A stretch of 58,704 nucleotides of DNA from Clostridia bacterium. Lineage in GTDB: Bacteria > Bacillota > Clostridia > Christensenellales > Aristaeellaceae. Shown here in pieces: positions 49,902 to 57,462 of this stretch (position 1 is the stretch's first letter; every line of letters begins with the position of its first letter). Below the pieces are notes generated by a model. It was not told the DNA's origin. It did not search any database and saw only the letters and a list, made by a program, of their open reading frames with translations. The stretch spans positions 1 through 58,704 of the forward strand of contig WQXF01000003.1 in assembly GCA_009784985.1 (NCBI GenBank), in the 5' to 3' direction. The position numbers were made by a program, and so were the translations under genes.

Positions 49902-49967
49902 CCCAGGCGCAGGTAGCGCGGCGGGCCCGCTCATGCCCGCCATGGTGGTTCAAGTCCACCGCCTGGG
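49902..49967 (+). ncRNA. tRNA-like structure in the prophage, degenerate D arm
   Basis: Acceptor-like stem CCCAGGC (49902-49908) with GCCTGGG (49961-49967). Immediately inside is a perfect T arm, GGTGG-TTCAAGT-CCACC (49944-49960), joined directly to the acceptor as in real tRNAs. An anticodon-like stem CGGGC/GCCCG (49922-49939) has an eight-base loop CCGCTCAT. The D region (GCAGGTAGCGCGG) is too short for a normal D arm but keeps a GGTAG word. No encoded CCA. A decayed phage tRNA or a tRNA mimic. Confidence 0.45.
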
Positions 49968-49977
49968 CAGGCGACCT

Positions 49978-50009
49978 GGGGCGCGCGGTGGGCCAGTGCT
50001 GCGCGCCCC
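49978..50009 (+). other. GC-rich hairpin next to the tRNA-like segment
   Basis: GGGGCGCGC pairs exactly with GCGCGCCCC over nine bases with a 14-base loop, 10 bases after the tRNA-like fold. No T tract follows, so it is more likely a structured RNA or processing element than a terminator. Confidence 0.5.
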
Positions 50010-50031
50010 GACCTGAAGCAAAGGAGAGGCC

Positions 50032-50058
50032 ATGCAACAAAGAAGGGTGAAGAGATGA
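50032..50058 (+). CDS. 8-residue leader peptide coupled to the PAPS-reductase-like gene
   Basis: ATG 50032 follows AAAGGAGAGG, encodes MQQRRVKR and stops at TGA 50056-50058, which overlaps the ATG of the next gene (ATGA). The strong ribosome site belongs to this mini-frame, so ribosomes may reach the downstream gene by re-initiation. Confidence 0.4.
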   Translation: MQQRRVKR

Positions 50059-50918
50059 ATCACATTGAATCCGCAATCGCACGGGTGCGTCTCGCCTACG
50101 ATGCGCTCCAGCAGCGCGAACCGGGGGAAAAGCTGTATGTCGCCTACAGTGGCGGAAAGGACAGCGAATGCATTGCACAGATTTGCTTGGATGGCTTAGG
50201 CTGTGACGCCGTGGAGATAAGATACCACGTGACCGGGATCGACCCGCCAGAATTGGTTCGTCATATAAAGAGTAGATTTGAGGCATGGAAAGCGCAAGGC
50301 ATAGAGTGTCGCTTCAGCGATCCAAAAACAACAATGCATGAACTGATCATAAAACACGGACCACCAACCAGAAGGAAACGCTTTTGCTGCGAGGCGCTCA
50401 AAGAAGGGAATGGCCATGGAAGAGTATGCATAACGGGCGTGCGATGGGCAGAAAGCCAAAGAAGAAAGGACAATCACGGTGTGGCAACGGTAATGTCCAA
50501 AACAAAGAAGCATCGAGAAATCCTGAATGACGATAATGATATAAGCAGAAGAATTGTTGAGAATTGCACAACAAAATCAAGAATTACGGTCAATCCAATT
50601 GTTGACTGGACGGACAGGAATGTGTGGAGCTTCATACGCGACAAAGGGATCGCCTACTGCTCACTGTACGACGAAGGATTTTCTCGTATCGGATGCATTG
50701 GATGCCCTATGGCCGACAAGCAGAGATACAAGCAATTCGCACGCTGGCCACACATGAAACGGTACTACCTACGGTCATTTGCTGAAATGTTAGCCCGAGA
50801 CCCAGATAGATACGCTGCGAGGTATGGATGGACAGACGCTGATGACGTTTGGCACTGGTGGATGGAGGACGGGCACTGCCGGGGGCAGGTGGATATGTGG
50901 GAGGAGGATGAGGCATGA
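50055..50918 (+). CDS. Phage PAPS-reductase/DndC-like PP-loop protein
   Basis: 287 residues. The PP-loop SGGKDSECIAQICLD near residue 32 binds ATP or an adenylated substrate. Two Cys clusters, RKRFCCEALKEG and RIGCIGCPM, could bind an iron-sulfur cluster. The arrangement matches phosphoadenosine phosphosulfate reductase family proteins of phages and the DndC enzyme of DNA phosphorothioation. The true reaction is unknown, and sulfur transfer to nucleic acid is one possibility. It overlaps the radical SAM gene start by four bases. Confidence 0.85.
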   Translation: MNHIESAIARVRLAYDALQQREPGEKLYVAYSGGKDSECIAQICLDGLGCDAVEIRYHVTGIDPPELVRHIKSRFEAWKAQGIECRFSDPKTTMHELIIKHGPPTRRKRFCCEALKEGNGHGRVCITGVRWAESQRRKDNHGVATVMSKTKKHREILNDDNDISRRIVENCTTKSRITVNPIVDWTDRNVWSFIRDKGIAYCSLYDEGFSRIGCIGCPMADKQRYKQFARWPHMKRYYLRSFAEMLARDPDRYAARYGWTDADDVWHWWMEDGHCRGQVDMWEEDEA

Positions 50919-51997
50919 GAATTGCCTGCGTGTTCCCACGACGCACCAACGCAACACCAGATGATGAGCTTGCCTTCATCGCCTGCCCACCGCCGCTATT
51001 AGCCATGCCGGAGATTGACGAGGTGCATGTGAGCGTCACGTTTACATGGGATATACCTGTCGCCGAGCGGCTGGCCGAAGAATGGAACGCGGTTGACGTT
51101 CCGGTGCGGATGGGCGGCCCAGCGTTCGGTGAGCCGAGTGGCGAGTTCGAGCCAGGGATGTATCTCAAGAAGGGATACACTGTCACCTCGCGTGGGTGCC
51201 CGAATCACTGTTGGTTCTGTGCGGTTTCGAAGCGCGAAGGTGGGTTACGCGAACTGCCGATCCGAGACGGGCACAACGTGTTGGATGACAACCTACTGGC
51301 TTGCAGTGATGCGCACGTTGAAGCGGTTTTCCAGATGCTTCGACGGCAACCCGAACGCCCACTGCTGACCGGCGGCCTGGAAGCGCGGCTGCTCAAGCCG
51401 TGGCATGCGCGAAGGCTGCGTGAAATTAAGGCCAAACGAATGTATTTTGCCTATGACATACGGGACGATTACGAGCCGCTGGTGGCGGCGGGCAGGATAA
51501 TGCGCGAGGAAGGGCACACCTTCGAATCGCATTCCATGTGCTGCTACGTGTTGATGGGCTATGCCGGGGACACCGTGGAGCAGGCCGAGAAGCGATTGGC
51601 CGATACGGTGCGGGCAGGATTTGCTCCGTTTCCGATGTTGTACCGAGAAAATGCTGCTCCAACCCCGCATGCGATGCGTGTATGGAAACAGTTGCAGCGC
51701 TCGTGGATACGGCCAGAGATACGAGCTGTGAAGATGGCTGAGACAATACACGATCAAAGGAACAGTGCATTTTTGATGAGAGGAGGTAATCCGATGCGCA
51801 TAGCCAGAGGCGGGATGCAAAGCGCTGCCGCCCATCCGTCCATATATTGTCCAAAGTGCGGGAAGCCAGCAGCGCGGAAGACTGACCGCGGCTATGAGGT
51901 AGAATACCTGCATTTCACGCGCAAAGGCTTTGTGCTACATATCGTCAAAACGGAGGTGCGTAATGATTGCAGTATCGACCTACAGCGGAGAGTGTGA
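50915..51997 (+). CDS. Phage radical SAM protein with C-terminal zinc-ribbon extension
   Basis: 360 residues from an ATG overlapping the previous stop. The core has the cluster motif TSRGCPNHCWFCAV (CxxxCxxC) near residue 94 and a half TIM barrel (VLDDNLLACSDAHVEAVF, then TFESHSMCCYVLMGYAG). Residues after about 285 are separate in character: MRGGNP is the translation of an internal AGGAGG ribosome site, and from Met294 on there is a CPKCGKP zinc-knuckle protein. So a former small gene (51794-51997) may be fused in frame. The substrate is unknown. Confidence 0.82.
   Translation: MRIACVFPRRTNATPDDELAFIACPPPLLAMPEIDEVHVSVTFTWDIPVAERLAEEWNAVDVPVRMGGPAFGEPSGEFEPGMYLKKGYTVTSRGCPNHCWFCAVSKREGGLRELPIRDGHNVLDDNLLACSDAHVEAVFQMLRRQPERPLLTGGLEARLLKPWHARRLREIKAKRMYFAYDIRDDYEPLVAAGRIMREEGHTFESHSMCCYVLMGYAGDTVEQAEKRLADTVRAGFAPFPMLYRENAAPTPHAMRVWKQLQRSWIRPEIRAVKMAETIHDQRNSAFLMRGGNPMRIARGGMQSAAAHPSIYCPKCGKPAARKTDRGYEVEYLHFTRKGFVLHIVKTEVRNDCSIDLQRRV
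51794..51997 (+). CDS. Possible internal translation product: zinc-ribbon protein
   Basis: ATG 51794 is in frame with the radical SAM gene but has its own AGGAGG eight bases upstream. The 67-residue product holds one CPKCGKP knuckle and a strand-rich tail. It may be made alone as well as part of the larger protein. Confidence 0.4.
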   Translation: MRIARGGMQSAAAHPSIYCPKCGKPAARKTDRGYEVEYLHFTRKGFVLHIVKTEVRNDCSIDLQRRV

Positions 51998-52988
51998 CGG
52001 CCTGGGCTATGCGGCGGAGCTGGTAGGCATCGAGGTAGCCGCGTACTGCGAGGCTGCCCCGAAACGCCGGGCAAAACTCGCCGAAAAACATCCGGGGAAG
52101 CCCATATTCCAAAATGACGAGGAGCTTACATATGCAGCGTTACGAGACCTCGGAATACATCCAGACCTACTCTTCGGCGGGCCGCCCTGCCAGCCGTTTT
52201 CCTGTGCGGGCGCTCAACGGGGAATCGCTGATCCTCGCCATAGATGGCCTGAAATGCTTCGCCTCATACGAGAGTGCCGGCCCCGTTGGGTTGTTGTTGA
52301 AAACGTTGGTGGCTTCGTCCATCTGGCGCTCGACCTTGTACTCGCTGACTTGGAGGCGCAAGGTTACGAAGCAGAGCCGGTTGTACTGCCAGCTCTTGCC
52401 GTCGGTGCGCCCCATCGTAGGGACAGGTGTTTCGTTGTGGGGTACGCCCACGGCGGCGAATTGTGGGAGCACTGCGCGGACGGGCGGGAGGCCGCCGGAG
52501 AAATCGACCAAGCTTCAGGCGCAAGTGGCCTGGCCCACCCCATCCGTGAACGGGAATCACAACCGGGCGGGGTGCTCATCCAAGGGGGGCGACGGGCTAT
52601 CGACAGCAGCAAAGGCCTGGACGACGCCCATAGCTGCGGATGCGATAGGCACCACGGCGGGCACAAAACATGCCCGGAGCCTGCGAGCGGATACACGAAA
52701 TCCTGGCGGCGGGCAGTTGAATCCCGACTGGGTAGAGTGCTTGATGGGGTTTCCGATAGGCTGGACGAAGTAGCCTGGCCAGCGTGGCGCGGCCAAGAGC
52801 AGCGCCCATGGGAGCCGCCGCGCACGGTACGCGGGCTACCGGAGCGGCCCAGGCGCATCGAATCCCTTGGCTTGGCCGTGGTGCCGTGGCAGGCGTATCC
52901 CATATTCGCCCTGATAAAAGAAATGGACGATATTTTGAAAGAGAAAGGAGCCACGCTACATGGAACCCATCAAAATCAACCAACTTGA
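51963..52988 (+). CDS. DNA cytosine-5 methyltransferase
   Basis: 341 residues from ATG 51963 after GAGGTGCGTA, starting inside the radical SAM gene end. Motif I (STYSGECDGLGYAAE) binds SAM, motif IV is GGPPCQPFSCAG with the catalytic Cys, motif VI is VVENVG and motif VIII is PHRRDRCFVV. The C-terminal motif IX/X equivalent is PRRIESLGLAVVPWQAYPIF. The target recognition region is short and lies where a second gene is encoded in another frame. No restriction enzyme partner is seen, so it probably protects the phage DNA. Confidence 0.92.
   Translation: MIAVSTYSGECDGLGYAAELVGIEVAAYCEAAPKRRAKLAEKHPGKPIFQNDEELTYAALRDLGIHPDLLFGGPPCQPFSCAGAQRGIADPRHRWPEMLRLIRECRPRWVVVENVGGFVHLALDLVLADLEAQGYEAEPVVLPALAVGAPHRRDRCFVVGYAHGGELWEHCADGREAAGEIDQASGASGLAHPIRERESQPGGVLIQGGRRAIDSSKGLDDAHSCGCDRHHGGHKTCPEPASGYTKSWRRAVESRLGRVLDGVSDRLDEVAWPAWRGQEQRPWEPPRTVRGLPERPRRIESLGLAVVPWQAYPIFALIKEMDDILKEKGATLHGTHQNQPT
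52132..52773 (+). CDS. Phage gene nested out of frame inside the cytosine methyltransferase gene
   Basis: 213 residues from ATG 52132, seven bases after GAGGAG. It is read in a frame different from the methyltransferase and lies wholly inside it. The protein is not random: SIWRSTLYSLTWRRKVTKQSRLYCQLLPS, WGTPTAANCGST, WPTPSVNGNHNRAG and the ending GQLNPDWVECLMGFPIGWT match a phage protein family that normally occurs beside cytosine methyltransferase genes. Both frames therefore seem to be functional. Role unknown, perhaps linked to methylation target choice. Confidence 0.7.
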   Translation: MQRYETSEYIQTYSSAGRPASRFPVRALNGESLILAIDGLKCFASYESAGPVGLLLKTLVASSIWRSTLYSLTWRRKVTKQSRLYCQLLPSVRPIVGTGVSLWGTPTAANCGSTARTGGRPPEKSTKLQAQVAWPTPSVNGNHNRAGCSSKGGDGLSTAAKAWTTPIAADAIGTTAGTKHARSLRADTRNPGGGQLNPDWVECLMGFPIGWTK

Positions 52989-54252
52989 GGTTGAAAATCT
53001 CAAGCGAATCCGCGCCGTGAAGATCGAGCCAACCGCGAACGGCCTCACCGTTTTGGGCGGGAGGAACAACCAGGGCAAGACCTCTGTGCTGGACGCGATT
53101 GCCTGGGCGTTGGGCGGGGATCGATACCGCCCATCTCAGCCGGTGCGCGAGGGATCGGTGATCCCACCAACGCTTCATATCAAACTGTCCAACGGGCTGG
53201 TGGTGGAGCGCAAAGGCAAGAACAGTGATCTGAAAGTGACGGATCCCAGCGGACAAAAGGACGGCCAGCGGCTTCTGAATGAGTTTGTGGAGCAGCTGGC
53301 GCTGGACTTACCCAAGTTCATGCAGGCTTCCAGCAAAGAGAAGGCCGCCACCCTGCTGCGCATCATCGGCGTGGAGCAACAGCTTGCCGCGCTGGAGCGG
53401 GAGGAAACCGAGACGTACAACCGCCGCCGGGCCATCGGGCAGATCGCTGATCAGAAAAAGAAATTTGCCCAGGAGCAGCTCTATTATCCAGACGCGCCCA
53501 AGGAGCCGGTGTCCGCCTCCGAACTGATCCGTCAGCAGCAGGACGTCTTGGCGCGCAACGGCGAGAACCAGCGCAAGCGGCAACACCGGGATGCACTGGC
53601 GCAGCGGGTGGAAGCGCTCCACGCCGAGATGGCACGCCTGCAAGAGGAGTTGGCACAGGCAAGCGCGGATTTGCATGTCGCCGAAAAATCCGCCCAGGAC
53701 TTGCGGGACGAATCCACAGCGGAGCTAGAGCAGAACATTGCCGACATCGAAACCATTAACCGACGCGTGCGTGCCAATCTGGACAAGGGCAAGGCCGAGG
53801 AGGATGCGCTGGAGCATGAAAACCAGTACAACACCCTGAGCGCCGAGTTGGAGTGTGTCCGCCGCGCCAAGGTGGATCTGCTACAAAATACGGCCCTGCC
53901 GATGCCGGGCTTGTCTGTGGAGGAGGGAGAGCTTACCTACAACGGGCACCGCTGGGACAACATGAGCGGCTCCGCCCAGCTCCAGGTGGCGACTGCCATC
54001 GTGCGTCGACTGAACCCCAAGTGCGGCTTTGTACTGCTGGACAAGCTGGAGCAGATGGATTTGGATACCCTGCGGGAGTTCGGACAATGGCTTGAAGGCG
54101 AGGGGCTTCAGGTGATCGCCACACGGGTGAGCACCGGGGACGAGTGTTCGATCATCATTGAGGATGGTTACGCAGTTGAGAGTGGAGAGTTGATGGCGGA
54201 GGGTGAAGGGAGCGGCGGGAGCAGCAAAGATTGGAAAGAAGGGGTGTTTTGA
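52960..54252 (+). CDS. SMC/RecF-like AAA ATPase (phage recombination)
   Basis: 430 residues. N-terminal Walker A LGGRNNQGKTSVLDAIAWAL, a central coiled coil (about 150-300) and a C-terminal half with Walker B-like FVLLDKLEQM. The arrangement is that of the short RecF/SbcC-type ATPases in phage recombination loci. The signature region reads NMSGSAQLQVATAIV. It likely works with the Sak4-like protein that follows, overlapping by one base. Confidence 0.85.
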   Translation: MEPIKINQLEVENLKRIRAVKIEPTANGLTVLGGRNNQGKTSVLDAIAWALGGDRYRPSQPVREGSVIPPTLHIKLSNGLVVERKGKNSDLKVTDPSGQKDGQRLLNEFVEQLALDLPKFMQASSKEKAATLLRIIGVEQQLAALEREETETYNRRRAIGQIADQKKKFAQEQLYYPDAPKEPVSASELIRQQQDVLARNGENQRKRQHRDALAQRVEALHAEMARLQEELAQASADLHVAEKSAQDLRDESTAELEQNIADIETINRRVRANLDKGKAEEDALEHENQYNTLSAELECVRRAKVDLLQNTALPMPGLSVEEGELTYNGHRWDNMSGSAQLQVATAIVRRLNPKCGFVLLDKLEQMDLDTLREFGQWLEGEGLQVIATRVSTGDECSIIIEDGYAVESGELMAEGEGSGGSSKDWKEGVF

Positions 54253-55334
54253 TGGCGGGTTTTGAGATCACGCGGGGCAAGGTACAGCGCGCGCAAAAGG
54301 TGGTCGTCTACGGGCCGGAGGGTATCGGCAAGTCTACGCTGGCGGCAGCGTTCCCGCGCCCCGTGTTCATCGACACGGAAGGCGGCACCTCGCATATGGA
54401 CGTGGAGCGGTTGCCCCGGCCCAGCAGTTGGGCAATGCTGATTGAGTTGGTAAAACATGTGCGAGATAACCCCGCACTGTGTGAAACGCTGGTGATCGAT
54501 ACGGCGGACTGGGCCGAGCAGCTTTGCATGACTGAGCTGTGTGCCCGGAACAACAAAACCGGCATTGAGGATTTCGGATACGGCAAGGGTTACATTTATC
54601 TTGTGGAAGATTTTGGCCGACTGCTGAATCTATTGGACGAGGTGGTGGCACGGGGCATTCATGTGGTGTTTACCGCTCACGCTGCTATGCGGAAGATTGA
54701 GCAGCCGGAAGAGGCGGGGGCATATGACCGATGGGAGATGAAACTGCAAAAGAAGACTGCTCCCTTGCTCAAGGAGTGGGCGGACATGGTGCTCCTAGCC
54801 GGTTATAAAATCCTCGTGGTAAACGTGGACGGCCAAGGCGCACAGAAGGGCAAGAACAAGGCACAAGGCGGCGCGCGGGTGCTTCGTGCCACGCATCACC
54901 CATGCTGGGACGCAAAGAACCGGCACGGGCTGCCGGATGAGATGCCGTTGGATTATGCTTCGATTGCGCATTGTTTTCCCGTCCTGACGCTGCCTGTTCA
55001 GGTGCAGGACGGCGGGCGCACACTGTGCGCCCCTACAACGAGTGCGGATGCGCAGATTGCCCCTGTAGGGGCGATCATTGATCGCCCGTCGTATACCGAA
55101 CCGCCTACGCCATCAGCTATTCAGGAACAACCGCCGGACGACATCCCACCCGCGCTCCGTGAATTGATGCAGGCAAACAACGTGTCCGTGGAAGATATTC
55201 AGTTCGTCGTTTCCGAAAAGGGATATTATCCGCGCGACACGCCCATCAGCAACTACGACCCGGCATTTGTATCCGGTGTATTGATTGGCGCATGGAGCCA
55301 GGTACTTGCAATGATCACGAAAACGCCATTTTAA
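54252..55334 (+). CDS. Sak4/RecA-like phage ATP-binding protein (AAA_24)
   Basis: About 360 residues from ATG 54252 overlapping the previous stop. Walker A VVYGPEGIGKSTLAAAFP, Walker B LVIDTADW, and the block VVFTAHAAMRK are typical of phage Sak4-type single-strand annealing or recombinase proteins. A 74-bp hairpin element (55014-55087) lies in the C-terminal third and encodes CAPTTSADAQIAPVGAIIDRP, which looks like an insertion. Residues beyond it (LRELMQANNVSVEDIQFVV) are a normal family C-terminus. Confidence 0.85.
   Translation: MAGFEITRGKVQRAQKVVVYGPEGIGKSTLAAAFPRPVFIDTEGGTSHMDVERLPRPSSWAMLIELVKHVRDNPALCETLVIDTADWAEQLCMTELCARNNKTGIEDFGYGKGYIYLVEDFGRLLNLLDEVVARGIHVVFTAHAAMRKIEQPEEAGAYDRWEMKLQKKTAPLLKEWADMVLLAGYKILVVNVDGQGAQKGKNKAQGGARVLRATHHPCWDAKNRHGLPDEMPLDYASIAHCFPVLTLPVQVQDGGRTLCAPTTSADAQIAPVGAIIDRPSYTEPPTPSAIQEQPPDDIPPALRELMQANNVSVEDIQFVVSEKGYYPRDTPISNYDPAFVSGVLIGAWSQVLAMITKTPF
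55014..55087. repeat. Palindromic element inserted in the Sak4-like gene
   Basis: Two perfect palindromes, GGGCGCACA-C-TGTGCGCCC at 55014-55032 and GGGCGATCA-T-TGATCGCCC at 55069-55087, flank an inner inverted pair CCCCTACA / TGTAGGGG. The whole 74-bp unit can fold as nested hairpins. The words CCCCTACA and TAGGGGCGATCATTGATCGC are familiar from dispersed repeats of clostridial genomes. The reading frame stays open through it. Confidence 0.8.
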
Positions 55335-55356
55335 CAACATATAGGAGGGCAACGAT

Positions 55357-55845
55357 ATGACAGGCCAGGATCAAGGCTACGAACTTCCATGGGATGGGCC
55401 CATTGAACACGATAGCGAGTTTACGCTTTTGCCGGACGGCGAATATGACTTTGAGGTAATCAACTTCGAGCGCGCCCGGCACACGCCGGGCCCCGAGGGC
55501 AAGTTGCCACCCTGTAATAAAGCGGTGCTGCAAATTCGGATTACATCCCCGGATGGCCGGAGGGCACAGCTGACACACAACTTTTTCTTGCATTCGTCTA
55601 CCGAGGGCATCCTTTGCGCCTTCTTTGCTTCCATCGGCCAGCGGAAGCATGGGGAGCGCCTGGTGATGAACTGGGGGAAGGTGCCTGGCGCCCGCGGTCG
55701 CTGCAAGCTGGGCACACGTAGTTGGATGAGCCAGCGAACCGGCGAGGAAATGAAGAGCAACGAGATCAAGCGCTTTTTGTATCCCGAGGATACGGCCCAA
55801 TCTGCGTCGGCAGCCACAGCCGCATTTGAGCCTGGGAGGTTTTAG
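55357..55845 (+). CDS. DUF669 phage protein (ssDNA-binding-like)
   Basis: 162 residues after AGGAGGG. YELPWDGPIEHDSEFTLLPDGEYDFEVINFERARH and the later LTHNFFLHSSTEGILCAFFASIGQ match DUF669. These proteins occur next to Sak4-type ATPases and are thought to bind single-stranded DNA. The C-terminal tail is Ala/Ser-rich and may be the partner-docking end. Confidence 0.85.
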   Translation: MTGQDQGYELPWDGPIEHDSEFTLLPDGEYDFEVINFERARHTPGPEGKLPPCNKAVLQIRITSPDGRRAQLTHNFFLHSSTEGILCAFFASIGQRKHGERLVMNWGKVPGARGRCKLGTRSWMSQRTGEEMKSNEIKRFLYPEDTAQSASAATAAFEPGRF

Positions 55846-55848
55846 CCT

Positions 55849-57462
55849 ATGATGGCGCTGCGTCCTTATCAATTAGAAGCAAAGACCGCCATCGTGGGCG
55901 AATGGGAAAAAGGAAACAAGCGGACGCTGCTTGTATTGCCCACCGGCACGGGAAAGACCATCGTTTTTTCCAAGCTGATCGAGGACTGCGTGCGTGACGG
56001 TGAGCGGGTGCTGGTGCTCGCTCACCGCGGCGAGCTGTTAGAGCAAGCTGCCGATAAACTGCATCAATCCACCGGGCTACAATGCGCCGTAGAGAAGGCA
56101 GAGGAGAGCAGCCTGGGTTCCTGGTTCCGGGTGGTGGTCGGCTCCGTGCAAAGCTTGATGCGGCAAAAGCGGCTGACCCGGTTTCCGATGGATTATTTTA
56201 ATTCCATCATTGTGGACGAGGCGCACCACGTACTTTCAGATAGCTACCAGCGCGTGCTTTCCCACTTCGAGGGGGCCAAGGTGCTGGGGGTGACTGCCAC
56301 GCCGGATCGCGGCGACATGCGCAACCTTGGAACGTATTTTCAAAGCCTGGCGTATGAGTATACGCTGCCAAAGGCTATCAAGGAAGGATTCCTGTGCCCC
56401 ATCAAGGCGCAAACCATCCCCCTGAAGCTTGACCTGGGCGCTGTGCCGCTTGCCCAGGGCGACTTTCAGGTGGCGGCGCTGGGGAACGCGTTGGATCCAT
56501 ATTTAGATAGGATCGCGGACGAGATGCTGGCGGCGGGATGTATGGATCGTCGCACCGTTGTATTTCTGCCGCTGATCAGCACCGCAAAAAAGTTTGCCGA
56601 AAAACTTCGGGATCGCTGTTTCGCTTGTGCCGAAGTTAACGGGGAAAGCAAAGACCGTTCGGAAGTCCTGCGCCGTTTCGCTTCAGGCGATCTGAACGTG
56701 ATTTGCAATGCGATGCTGCTGACCGAGGGGTGGGACTGCCCGGCTGTGGACTGCATTGTGGTGTTGCGGCCAACAAAGATTCGGAGCCTGTATTGTCAGA
56801 TGGTGGGCCGCGGGACGAGGCTGGCCCCTGAAAAGGATCATCTGCTTCTGCTTGATTTCCTTTGGCATACCGAGCGGCATGAGCTGTGTCGCCCGGCGCA
56901 TCTGATTTGCGAATCCGAAGAAGTGGCCCAACGCATGACCGAGGATTTGGAGGCGGCCGGTTGTCCGGTCGGCCTAGAGGAGGCTCAAGAAAAGGCTGCC
57001 TCCGAAGTGGTGGCCCAGCGCGAGGAGGCGCTGGCCAAGCAGCTGCGGGAGATGCGCAGCCGCAAGCGCAAGCTGGTTGACCCGCTGCAATTTGAGATGA
57101 GCATCCAGGCCGAAGACCTGGCCGGGTATGTACCCGCCTTCGGGTGGGAGATGGGCCCGCCGAGCGACAGCCAGCGCGCTACATTGGAGAAGTTAGGCAT
57201 TTTGCCCGACGAGATCGAAAATGCTGGCAAGGCCTCAAAGTTGCTGGACAAGTTAGCCTTGCGAAAAAAGGAAGGCCTAACCACGCCGAAGCAAATCCGC
57301 TTCCTGGAGAGCAAGGGCTTCCAGCATGTCGGCACCTGGCCTTTTGACGCGGCCAAATCACTGATCGACCGCATTGCCGGTAACGGTTGGTTTGTTCCCC
57401 GTGACATCAACCCGGCCACCCACTTCCCATCGGCGAACATACCGGAGGTGATCGGATGGTGA
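55849..57462 (+). CDS. DEAD/DEAH-box phage helicase
   Basis: 537 residues after GGGAGG. Motif I LPTGTGKT, Ia LVLAHRGELLEQ, II DEAHH, III GVTATPDRGD, IV region VVFLP, V VDCIVVLRPT and VI QMVGRGTRL are all present. This is the type I/III restriction-like SF2 helicase class that phages carry in replication modules. A Glu/Arg-rich C-terminal region includes a helical bundle (SDSQRATLEKLGI). Confidence 0.92.
   Translation: MMALRPYQLEAKTAIVGEWEKGNKRTLLVLPTGTGKTIVFSKLIEDCVRDGERVLVLAHRGELLEQAADKLHQSTGLQCAVEKAEESSLGSWFRVVVGSVQSLMRQKRLTRFPMDYFNSIIVDEAHHVLSDSYQRVLSHFEGAKVLGVTATPDRGDMRNLGTYFQSLAYEYTLPKAIKEGFLCPIKAQTIPLKLDLGAVPLAQGDFQVAALGNALDPYLDRIADEMLAAGCMDRRTVVFLPLISTAKKFAEKLRDRCFACAEVNGESKDRSEVLRRFASGDLNVICNAMLLTEGWDCPAVDCIVVLRPTKIRSLYCQMVGRGTRLAPEKDHLLLLDFLWHTERHELCRPAHLICESEEVAQRMTEDLEAAGCPVGLEEAQEKAASEVVAQREEALAKQLREMRSRKRKLVDPLQFEMSIQAEDLAGYVPAFGWEMGPPSDSQRATLEKLGILPDEIENAGKASKLLDKLALRKKEGLTTPKQIRFLESKGFQHVGTWPFDAAKSLIDRIAGNGWFVPRDINPATHFPSANIPEVIGW

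Noticed and set aside
49902-49967. Calling the segment a functional tRNA
   Set aside because: The D arm is too short, the anticodon loop has eight bases and no clear anticodon can be set, so it is reported only as tRNA-like.
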